Below are positions 34,435-42,095 of a DNA stretch of 64,000 nucleotides, piece by piece (position 1 is the stretch's first letter; the number at the start of each line of letters is the position of its first letter). A model generated the notes under the pieces. The model was not told where the DNA came from. It saw nothing but the letters and a program-made list of their open reading frames with translations, and searched no databases. The DNA is from Gemmiger sp. An50 (GTDB taxonomy: Bacteria; Bacillota; Clostridia; Oscillospirales; Ruminococcaceae), in assembly GCF_002161595.1 (NCBI RefSeq), contig NZ_NFID01000002.1, forward strand, positions 248,001-312,000, written 5' to 3'. A program made the translations under genes and the position numbers.

Positions 34435-35124
34435 TCAGTCCTCCACTTCCACCTGCGGAATGACGCCCAGCACGGTAAAGCCCAGATGCTTCTGGATATC
34501 GTCATCCGACTTAAAGGTATTGTTCAGCATTTCCTTCAGGAAAATAAAGCCCACACTGGCCACCAGGCCCAGAAGGCCGGCGATGGCGGTGTTCATGGTC
34601 TTGCTGGGCGAGACCGGCGCATCGCCCACGCGGGCGTCCGAAATGACCTTTACGGAACCAGCCTCCACCGCTTCCTGGATCACATCAGGGGCGATCTCCA
34701 CAATTTTGCCCACAATCGCCTTGGCCTCCGCAGGATTTTCATCCTCCACCGAGATCTGCATCACCTGGGTGGAGTCCACCGCGGAAACCGTTACACGTTC
34801 GGCGAGCTGCTCGTAGGTGGTATCCAGGCCCAGCTCCTCGATCACCTGATCCAGAACGGTATCGCTCTTTACGATGATGCCGTAGGTAGCCACCAGGTTT
34901 TTGGCGGTAGTGAGCATATCGTTGGTCAGGTTGTTGCTGGTCTGGCTCTGCTGCGAGTTCACGATCATGGTGGCGCTGGCCCGGTACTGCGGGGTGATCA
35001 GAAAGCTGGTGATCAGAAAGCCCACAATGGCGCACACGATGGTGCTTGCCGCGATGGCCAGCAGGTTATTTTTCAGCATGAAAAATATTTCACGCAGGTC
35101 TATGGTCTCGTACTCTTGCTCCAC
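34435..35124 (-). CDS. CpsC/Wzz-type polysaccharide co-polymerase
   Basis: A 229-residue membrane protein that activates the CpsD kinase and sets polysaccharide chain length. The Wzz domain starts TIDLREIFFMLKNNLLAIAASTIVCAIVGF (helix 1, about 18-45) and ends with a second helix (TAIAGLLGLVASVGFIFLKEML, about 190-210); extracytoplasmic residues lie between. The short cytoplasmic tail after helix 2 is expected, because the kinase is a separate protein. It uses a GTG start at 35124 after GGGGGA. It is the first gene of the Cps trio. Confidence 0.9.
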   Translation of the reverse strand: MEQEYETIDLREIFFMLKNNLLAIAASTIVCAIVGFLITSFLITPQYRASATMIVNSQQSQTSNNLTNDMLTTAKNLVATYGIIVKSDTVLDQVIEELGLDTTYEQLAERVTVSAVDSTQVMQISVEDENPAEAKAIVGKIVEIAPDVIQEAVEAGSVKVISDARVGDAPVSPSKTMNTAIAGLLGLVASVGFIFLKEMLNNTFKSDDDIQKHLGFTVLGVIPQVEVED

Positions 35125-35231
35125 AGTCTTTCCCCCACTAATTGATAAAAAAGGACAAGTTTTGCCTCATTAAAAATTCCATTCAATTGGAACGGTTAAG
35201 ATTTTATTTGAAACCTTCGATAACGTTTTAA

Positions 35232-35260
35232 AGTATATCACAAAGGTTTTTGGCCTGCAA
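35232..35260 (-). promoter_or_regulatory. promoter of the cpsC-cpsD-cpsB operon
   Basis: Minus-strand TTGCAG (35260-35255), a 17-bp spacer and TATACT (35237-35232), with a leader of about 100 nt. Confidence 0.8.
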
Positions 35261-35440
35261 GGCAAAAGCTTTTTTTCGTAAACTCGCATAAAGGATTTCC
35301 GCCCCTGGATTCATTCTTTAGATAAATTCATACTAGCTTTGTCACTAACCGCCATATTTCCGCCTGATAACAGAAAAAATTTACCATAAACAAAGTCATT
35401 CCTGCTATTATTTTCTATTTACTCTTCTCTTCCATACATA

Positions 35441-35472
35441 AAAAAGGAGCGCAATCGCTTGCACTCCTTTTT
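35441..35472 (-). terminator. terminator at the end of the dcw cluster
   Basis: AAAAAGGAG(T/C)GCAA pairs with TTGC(A/G)CTCCTTTTT; the single mismatch on the plus strand is a G-U wobble on the minus strand. A U-tract follows divIB. Confidence 0.85.
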
Positions 35473-35501
35473 CGTATCGGGCAGGTTTCTTTTTGGCCGC
35501 T

Positions 35502-36932
35502 TCATGCTGCCGGTTCGGCAGTGGGCTCCGGCGTTGCCGTCGTACCTCCCTCGTCTGTCTGACCGGTCGTTCCGCCGCCCTCACCGGAATCCGTCTGATC
35601 TCCGCCTTCGTTGGTTCCGGTCTGGCTGCCGTTTTCACCGCTCGTCTGGTCATTTTCACCGGCCTGTCCGGTATCGCCTTCACCAGCTGTGCCCGTTTGG
35701 TCCGTGCCGGATTCGCCGGAATCCGCGGTCATGATGGAACCGGGCGACCAGGTGGGCCGCAGGCTGCCATCCTCCAGCTGGTGGGATACATCCAGCGTGC
35801 CCTGCTCTGTGTCACCGATGCCTTTGCCATCCTCATTGTGCAGCAGGTAGGCCGCGAACTTGATCTTGTAGTCCAGATTATTAAAGGTACCCAGCAGTAT
35901 CTTGGCTCGGTTCTGATAAATAAAGTACAGCTCGTTCGAGTCACCGAACTGGATACTGGTGCAGTCTTCCTTCAGCTCATAGGTCCAGAGCAGCTCCAGC
36001 AGCCGTTCCACGTCATCCATGGGATCGTGCTCGCTCTGGCTGCTGCCGGAGGAGGACGAAGAGGAGGAAGAACTGGTGGACTGTGACGTGGACACACCGG
36101 ATGCGGCAGGAGCCGGAGTGGCAGTGGATGAGGGAGCCGCCAGCTTCATATAATATCCAGCCACCGGCGCTTTGATGTCCAGGCCAAGCAGGGCGGGCAG
36201 TCCCTGGGGCTGCTCCTCATTGATGGCCATGATCTTGAGTCCGTCGCTCAGGGTCAGCCAGCCGCTGTCCGACTGAGCACACCAGGTCTCGACCGCCGGT
36301 TCCACCCGAATCACCAGCGTGCTGGGCAGACGGCGGCGGATCTCCACCCGCTCCAGATAGGGCAAACTGACCACCATACTCTTTTCCTTCTGGGCGGCTG
36401 AGAACTGGAACATATTCTCCCCCACCGGAACGCCCAGTGCACCCAGGATCGCATCCTCGGTGTAGATGCCGGTGTCGGCCGGAGTGCTGCCGTCCATATT
36501 TTCAATGCGGAAGGTATCCACCTTGAACAGTACCGTAAGCGACAGGGCCACGCCGATTCCCACCACCAGCAGTCCCAAAAGGACCATCAGAAGGTTGCGG
36601 CGGCGACGGCGGCGGCGCAGTTCACTGTGGGTCAGGCGGCGGGGCGGCCGTGGCTGTTTGGGTCGGGCGGCCGTGCTGCGGGTCGGGCGGGGCTGCTGCA
36701 TCCCGTGAGGATACTGTGCCGTCTGCCGGCGGTACTCCGGCTGTTGCGCCGAAGCAGGGCGTTGACGGACAGTTCGGCTCGTCTGCGGAGCCCTTCGCTG
36801 CGCGCCGGGGCGGGATTCCGGCCGGGGCTGCGGCGGCCGTCTGCCGCCTGCCGTCGAAACACGCTGCGAATTCTGCGCGCTGTTCTGCGGCTGCTGACGG
36901 TTCTGATTTCGTCTTACCTGCCGTTTTGCCAC
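35502..36932 (-). CDS. divIB: cell division protein DivIB/FtsQ, extended form
   Basis: A 476-residue division protein of the FtsQ/DivIB family. A very basic, Arg/Gln/Pro-rich cytoplasmic region of about 110 residues precedes one membrane helix (LLMVLLGLLVVGIGVALSLTV, about 113-133). A POTRA-like segment (DTFRIENMDGSTPADTG...) and a beta domain follow. It is much longer than the usual 260 residues: a Ser-rich insertion (nine consecutive serines near residue 290) and a Gly/Thr/Glu tail of about 80 residues. It uses a GTG start at 36932 after GGGAGG. It ends the dcw cluster downstream of murG. Confidence 0.85.
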   Translation of the reverse strand: MAKRQVRRNQNRQQPQNSAQNSQRVSTAGGRRPPQPRPESRPGAQRRAPQTSRTVRQRPASAQQPEYRRQTAQYPHGMQQPRPTRSTAARPKQPRPPRRLTHSELRRRRRRRNLLMVLLGLLVVGIGVALSLTVLFKVDTFRIENMDGSTPADTGIYTEDAILGALGVPVGENMFQFSAAQKEKSMVVSLPYLERVEIRRRLPSTLVIRVEPAVETWCAQSDSGWLTLSDGLKIMAINEEQPQGLPALLGLDIKAPVAGYYMKLAAPSSTATPAPAASGVSTSQSTSSSSSSSSSGSSQSEHDPMDDVERLLELLWTYELKEDCTSIQFGDSNELYFIYQNRAKILLGTFNNLDYKIKFAAYLLHNEDGKGIGDTEQGTLDVSHQLEDGSLRPTWSPGSIMTADSGESGTDQTGTAGEGDTGQAGENDQTSGENGSQTGTNEGGDQTDSGEGGGTTGQTDEGGTTATPEPTAEPAA

Positions 36933-36981
36933 CGGGTTCCCTCCCCTCTTTTTGTATTTTTCCTCAATTTATTACGCTTTG

Positions 36982-38118
36982 TTAATTCGCCGTGGTATTT
37001 TCCAGCCCCATAAGCTGCGCCAGCTTGGCCCAGATCTTATCCAGACTGTGAGGTTCGGCCAGACTCTGAGCATTGCGGCCCATCTGAGCCAGACGGCCCG
37101 GCTGAGCCAGCAGCTCCTCCACCATGGCGATGAGCTTTTCACCGTTCAGATCCTTCTCCTCCACCACCAGCGCAGCCCCGGCTTTTTGTAATTCCAGGGC
37201 ATTATAATACTGATGGTTTTCCGCCACATTGGGGCTGGGAATCAGGATCGCCGCACGGCCCACCGCTTCCAGCTCCGCCAGAGTGAGCGCGCCTGCACGG
37301 CTGATCACCAGATCCGACGCAGCCAGCAGCTCCGGCATATTGTTGATGTACTCGCTCACCACCAGATTCTCATTGTAGGAAAAGCCTTTTTCCTTCGCCA
37401 GGTTTTTAAAAAGCTCTACGCCCCGGCTGCCGGTGGCATGCAGGTGAAGAATGTTTCGGGGCTGCTTCTGTTCCCAGGCGGCCAGGTCGGCCACCACCTC
37501 ATTGATGCGGCGGGCGCCCAGGCTGCCGCCGAAGCTCAGGATCACAGTGCGCTCTCCCGCGTTCAGCTTGGCACGAGCGGCAGCGCGGTCCTGGGCAAAG
37601 ATCTCCGGCCGCACCGGGTTGCCCACCACGGTGGTCTTGCCGGGCGCGCCCAGCTTTTCCACCGCCGCAGGCACAGCGGCAAAGATCACATCCACGTCCT
37701 TGGCCAGCAGCTTGTTGGTCACACCGGGGAAGGCGTTCTGCTCATGGATGGCGGTCTTGATGCCCATTTTAGCGGCGCAGCGCACCACCGGTCCGCTCAC
37801 ATATCCGCCGCAGCCGATCACCAGATCCGGCTGAACCTGGCGCATCATGGCCTTGGCACGCGGCCCGGACAAAGCCAGGTGCCACACCGCCTCGATGTTG
37901 CGCAGGATGTTCTTGGGGGTCAGGCTCCGCTGGATACCGTTCACCTCAATGTGATGGAAGGGATAGCCCGCCTGACCCACCAGCCGAAACTCCATGCCCG
38001 CCTTGCGGCCGGCAAAATGGATCTCGGCATCCGGACAGTGCTGCTTGATCGCGCCCGCAATGGCGAGCGCCGGGTTGATGTGACCGGCGGTACCGCCGGC
38101 TGCGATCAATACACGCAT
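36982..38118 (-). CDS. murG: UDP-GlcNAc:lipid I GlcNAc transferase MurG
   Basis: A 378-residue GT-B glycosyltransferase at the membrane that converts lipid I to lipid II. Motifs are AAGGTAGHINPALAIA (about 5-20), SFGGSLGARRINE (about 185) and the donor-site RAGALTLAELEAVGRAAILIPSP (about 265-290). The start at 38118 (MRVLIAAGG) follows AAGGAGG; the ATG at 38136 overlaps that site. It lies between ftsW and divIB. Confidence 0.96.
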   Translation of the reverse strand: MRVLIAAGGTAGHINPALAIAGAIKQHCPDAEIHFAGRKAGMEFRLVGQAGYPFHHIEVNGIQRSLTPKNILRNIEAVWHLALSGPRAKAMMRQVQPDLVIGCGGYVSGPVVRCAAKMGIKTAIHEQNAFPGVTNKLLAKDVDVIFAAVPAAVEKLGAPGKTTVVGNPVRPEIFAQDRAAARAKLNAGERTVILSFGGSLGARRINEVVADLAAWEQKQPRNILHLHATGSRGVELFKNLAKEKGFSYNENLVVSEYINNMPELLAASDLVISRAGALTLAELEAVGRAAILIPSPNVAENHQYYNALELQKAGAALVVEEKDLNGEKLIAMVEELLAQPGRLAQMGRNAQSLAEPHSLDKIWAKLAQLMGLENTTAN

Positions 38119-38161
38119 GATAAGCGCCTCCTTCAAAACGATACGGATTCATCAAAGGGAA

Positions 38162-39523
38162 TCAGCGGCCAAAGCGTGCATAGGGGTCCGCTTCCTCTTG
38201 CGCGCGCTGGGCCTGTTTTTCCTGTTCTGCCGCGGCTTTTTCGTCGGCCTTTTTCCGGTTTCCGGCCCTGCACACACTCATCACCACACCCATCTGGCCC
38301 AGCAGCATCAAAAGGCTGGTACCGCCGGAGGAGAAGAAGGGCAGACTGATGCCGGTATTCGGGATGGTATTGGTGACCACCGCCACGTTGAACAGGAACT
38401 GGAAGCTGATCTGAGCAATACAGCCCACCACCAGCAGGCTTCCGAACCGGTCGGGAGCGTTCCAGGCAATGACAATGCCCTGGAAAATCAACAGCAGGAA
38501 CAGCAAAATGCAGATCAACGCCCCCACAAAGCCCAGCTCCTCACAAAGGATGGCAAAGATGAAGTCGTTCTGGGCCTCGGGCAGCCACATGTGCTTCTGC
38601 ACGCTGTTGCCGATGCCTACACCGAACAGGCCGCCGGAGCCGATGGTATAAAGGCTCTGACCGGTCTGTCGGGTGGAGTCCTGCATATCCGAAAAGGGCT
38701 GCAGCCAGCCTTGCAGGCGTTCCGCCACATAACCGCCGCGGGTGACCAGCAGCAGTGCGATGCCCGCCACCGCCACACCGCCTGCCATGAAAAACCAGCG
38801 CAGCAGCGCGCCGCCCACCAGCATGATGGAAGCCGCGATGCAGCACATCAGAATCATGGCGCTGTGGTGGGGTTCCAGGAGCAGCAGCAACAGGATTGGA
38901 GCAAGCAGCCCCGCCGGCAGAAAGATGCTCAACTTCAGATTCTGTGCCGGACCCGCACCGGGGAACTGGCCCTCGATACGCTTTTGATACCGGGCAAACA
39001 GATGAGCCAGCAGCAGGATCAGCGCAAACTTGCCAATCTCGCTCACCTGAATGGTGGGCAGGCCGCTCACATTGATCCAGCGGCGGCAGCCCTTGATGGG
39101 CGGCATGAACAGCACCACCACCAAAAGCCCCAGAGTCACAAAATACAACGGCCAGGCAAACCGCCGTATCCAGTGGTAGTCCACCCGGGAAACGATCAAC
39201 GCGGCCACCAGACCCATAATCGCGTAGATGGTCTGAGGGCCAACATATTCATAGCTGGTGCCGAACTTATTCAGCGAGGTGGCATAGCTGGCACTGAACA
39301 GAATGATCAGACCAAACACCTGCAGGATGATCAGGTTTGCCAGAAAGGCCCCGTTCAGCTTGCCCGGGTGCTTGTAGAACATGCGCACCGGGGTTCGGCT
39401 GGCCTGACAGGCCTGGCGGGCGGCGCGGTGCATCTGCTCCGCCCGCTGCCTCGCTCCGCTCCGGGAGCGGGGCGTGCGATAGGTCTGGCGGGCCGTACCG
39501 CCGTGTCGTGCCATATCGGTCAT
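38162..39523 (-). CDS. ftsW: SEDS peptidoglycan glycosyltransferase FtsW
   Basis: A 453-residue polytopic membrane glycan polymerase that works with the division PBP. About ten membrane segments start at LIILQVFGLIILFSASYA. The SEDS signature is present (SLPFFSSGGTSLLMLLGQMGVVMS near the C-terminus, and GNSVQKHMWLPEAQNDFIFAILCEELGF). The N-terminal 50 residues are basic and cytoplasmic. ATG 39523 is preferred over a GTG two codons upstream because AGGAGG lies 9 bp away. murD, usually next to it, is missing between mraY and ftsW. Confidence 0.95.
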   Translation of the reverse strand: MTDMARHGGTARQTYRTPRSRSGARQRAEQMHRAARQACQASRTPVRMFYKHPGKLNGAFLANLIILQVFGLIILFSASYATSLNKFGTSYEYVGPQTIYAIMGLVAALIVSRVDYHWIRRFAWPLYFVTLGLLVVVLFMPPIKGCRRWINVSGLPTIQVSEIGKFALILLLAHLFARYQKRIEGQFPGAGPAQNLKLSIFLPAGLLAPILLLLLLEPHHSAMILMCCIAASIMLVGGALLRWFFMAGGVAVAGIALLLVTRGGYVAERLQGWLQPFSDMQDSTRQTGQSLYTIGSGGLFGVGIGNSVQKHMWLPEAQNDFIFAILCEELGFVGALICILLFLLLIFQGIVIAWNAPDRFGSLLVVGCIAQISFQFLFNVAVVTNTIPNTGISLPFFSSGGTSLLMLLGQMGVVMSVCRAGNRKKADEKAAAEQEKQAQRAQEEADPYARFGR

Positions 39524-39584
39524 GGCCACAGACCTCCTTTTTGTGTGTACTCAGGCTGCTTGTGTGCAGCCTGGCAAAGGAATA

Positions 39585-40592
39585 TCAATAATAAAAATAG
39601 GCAAAAGTCAGGCCAAGTACCACAAACAGGGCGGCCAGCGCGCTGAAGCCAGCGTCGATCTTCACCTCGCTCCAGCCACGCATCTCGAAGGAGTGGTGGA
39701 TGGGGGTCATCTTAAAGATACGTTTGCCGTGGGTCAGCTTGAAATAGGTCACCTGAATCACCACGGTAGCAGCCTCCCAGATGTAAACCGCGCCGAAGAA
39801 GAACAGGATCTCCGGCCGGCCCATGGCGTAGCCCAGACCCGCGACTGCGCCGCCCAGGAACATACTGCCGGTGTCACCCATGAAGGTCTTGGCCGGGTAG
39901 AAGTTCCAGATAAGGAAACCGGCCAGAGCACCGGCCAGTGCTGCCGGAAGCACCGACAGCACGAACTGGCCCAAAAAGCTTACCAGGGTCAAGAAGCCCA
40001 GCATGGACACAAAGGTCACGCAGGAGCACAGGCCGTCGATGCCGTCGGTCAGATTCACCGCGTTCACCACACCGATGATCAGGATGTAGGACAGCGGGTA
40101 GAACAGGATGCCGAAGTCCACCATGCCGAAGAAGGGCAGGGTGATGTAGGTGCTCAGGGTACCGTTCATCCACAGCCCCGCCAGCAGCGCGGTGGTCACC
40201 AGCAGCTGGCCAGCGATCTTCTGCCAGGCCCGCAGGCCCAGATTGCGCTTTTTCACCACCTTGATGAAATCGTCCAGAAAGCCGATCAGGCCGAAGCCGA
40301 AGGCGGAGAAGATGGCCAGGTACAGGCCCCTGGAATCCGGACCGCCCATCAGCTCAGGGCTGCCGTGCAGCAGGCTGGTGAGGGCCAGGCAGACCGCGAA
40401 CACGGTGCCCAGAATGAAGCACAGACCGCCCATGGTGGGAGTGCCCTGCTTTTTGTTGTGCCAGGTGGGGCCGATCTCCTTGATGGTCTGCCCAAAGTGC
40501 AGCTTATGTAAGAACGGAACAATGAACAGACCGGAAACCGCCGAGATCATAAAACCGCAGGCGGCCGCCAAAATCAGCGCGTAACGTGCCAT
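39585..40592 (-). CDS. mraY: phospho-MurNAc-pentapeptide transferase MraY
   Basis: A 335-residue integral membrane enzyme that makes lipid I from UDP-MurNAc-pentapeptide and undecaprenyl phosphate. It has about ten membrane helices. The family motifs GTPTMGGLCFI (about 52), NAVNLTDGIDGL (about 183) and the catalytic-loop MGDTGSMFLGG (about 232) are seen; MTPIHHSFEMRGW is near the C-terminus. It sits 15 bp after murF with GAGGAG upstream. Confidence 0.96.
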   Translation of the reverse strand: MARYALILAAACGFMISAVSGLFIVPFLHKLHFGQTIKEIGPTWHNKKQGTPTMGGLCFILGTVFAVCLALTSLLHGSPELMGGPDSRGLYLAIFSAFGFGLIGFLDDFIKVVKKRNLGLRAWQKIAGQLLVTTALLAGLWMNGTLSTYITLPFFGMVDFGILFYPLSYILIIGVVNAVNLTDGIDGLCSCVTFVSMLGFLTLVSFLGQFVLSVLPAALAGALAGFLIWNFYPAKTFMGDTGSMFLGGAVAGLGYAMGRPEILFFFGAVYIWEAATVVIQVTYFKLTHGKRIFKMTPIHHSFEMRGWSEVKIDAGFSALAALFVVLGLTFAYFYY

Positions 40593-40607
40593 AATTTGAT
40601 TCTCCTC

Positions 40608-42002
40608 TTAGTTGTTTGTTTGGGTTTCGCCGGTATACAGCAGCTGCAGCACCTGCTCCAGCCGCATGCCCCGGCTGCCCTTTGCCAGCAATGCGTCGCC
40701 GGGGACCATCAGGCCTGCCAGCACCTGCGCCGCTTCTTCATGCGTCTGGCAGCGAGTCACCGCAAGCCCCGCCTTTTCCGCCTCGTCGGCCGCAAACCGG
40801 CTGGCGGCGCCCAGCGTGACCAGGTGGGCCAGACCGCTTTCTGCCGCCCAGCGCCCCACCTGCCGGTGAGCCTCTTCCTCAATGGAGCCCAGCTCCAGCA
40901 TATCGCCCAGCAGTGCGAACCGCCGCCCCTTGCAGGGATATTCCCGGAACATGTTCAGGCTGGCGCGCATGCTGTCCGGGCTGGCGTTGTAGCAGTCCTC
41001 GATGAACACCCGTCCACCGTTCTCCACCACCTTCTGGCGCATGCCGGTGGTCTGGTAGTCCGCCAGCGCCGCCGCGCAGCGGGCCGCGTCCAGTCCCATA
41101 CGGGTGGCGGCGGCATAGGCGGCCAGCGCGTCGTATACGCTGTGCATCCCCAGGGCCGGAATGGTCACCGCAAAGCGGCCGTGCTCCTTATCCTCCAGGG
41201 TGAAGGCCATGCCGTTTTCCAGCGGCTTTACCTCCACGGCCCGCACATCCGCCTCCGGGTCGTTCATGCCGTACCACACCGGGCGCAATCGGGCGGGGAG
41301 CATTCCCTCCCGCCGGGCCAGCTGCAGATATTCGTCGTCCGCATTCAAAGCCAGGGGTGCGCCGTCCGGCAAGCCGGTGCAGATCTCCAGCTTTGCTTTC
41401 AGGATATTCTCCCTGCTGCCCAAACTTTCCAGATGGCTCACACCGATGCAGGTGATCAAACCCGCATCCGGCCGGGCGGCCCGGCTGAGCCGTTCGATCT
41501 CGCCCAGGGCGCTCATGCCCATCTCCACCACCGCATACTCGGTTTCTTCGGTGATGCGGAACAGAGTGTTGGGCACGCCGATCTCGTTGTTCTGGTTGCC
41601 CTCGGTCTTGATGGCCTGGCCAAAGGCGCTGAGAATGGCGTAGCAGAACTCCTTGGTGGTGGTCTTACCCACGCTGCCGGTGACGCCGATCATTTTGGGG
41701 TGGAACAGCATACGGTAGTTGGCCGCCATGCGTACCATGGCATGATGGCTGCTGGGGCAAAGCACCAGCTTTTTCTCCGGCACTCCCTCCACCGGATGGT
41801 TGGCCACCACATAGGCGGCCCCTTCCTCCACTGCCTTTGCAGCAAAGTCATGGCCGTCCACTCGCTGGCCGGGGAAACACACGAACACGCAGCCCGGGCA
41901 CACGGCCCGGCTATCCGTCACCACAGCGGTGATGGTCTCACTGCCCACCGAACCGGCCTCGGCCAGCCCGGCAAGCAGCATCTTTGCAGGGATCGGCTGC
42001 AT
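40608..42002 (-). CDS. murF: UDP-MurNAc-tripeptide--D-Ala-D-Ala ligase MurF
   Basis: A 464-residue ATP-dependent ligase that adds D-Ala-D-Ala to the peptidoglycan precursor. The ATP loop is GVTGSVGKTTTKEF (about 104-117); the middle domain has TEGNQNNEIGVP, and the C-terminal domain DCYNASPDSMRASL (about 345). It is preceded by AAAAGGAGG. Length and domain order are normal. Confidence 0.95.
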   Translation of the reverse strand: MQPIPAKMLLAGLAEAGSVGSETITAVVTDSRAVCPGCVFVCFPGQRVDGHDFAAKAVEEGAAYVVANHPVEGVPEKKLVLCPSSHHAMVRMAANYRMLFHPKMIGVTGSVGKTTTKEFCYAILSAFGQAIKTEGNQNNEIGVPNTLFRITEETEYAVVEMGMSALGEIERLSRAARPDAGLITCIGVSHLESLGSRENILKAKLEICTGLPDGAPLALNADDEYLQLARREGMLPARLRPVWYGMNDPEADVRAVEVKPLENGMAFTLEDKEHGRFAVTIPALGMHSVYDALAAYAAATRMGLDAARCAAALADYQTTGMRQKVVENGGRVFIEDCYNASPDSMRASLNMFREYPCKGRRFALLGDMLELGSIEEEAHRQVGRWAAESGLAHLVTLGAASRFAADEAEKAGLAVTRCQTHEEAAQVLAGLMVPGDALLAKGSRGMRLEQVLQLLYTGETQTNN

Positions 42003-42095
42003 TGCAACTGCCTCCTTTTGTGTTGTAAGCGCCCGGCCCGAAATTGCCCTGCCGGACGCTCTGTTTTAACTTGTTCTTACGGCGGTTCAGCCCTC

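Larger units (their letters stand above)
35125..35501. other. gene-free stretch between cpsC and divIB
   Basis: It holds the cpsC promoter (35232-35260), an AT-rich region with no convincing reading frame, and the divIB terminator (35441-35472). Nothing else was identified. Confidence 0.7.
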
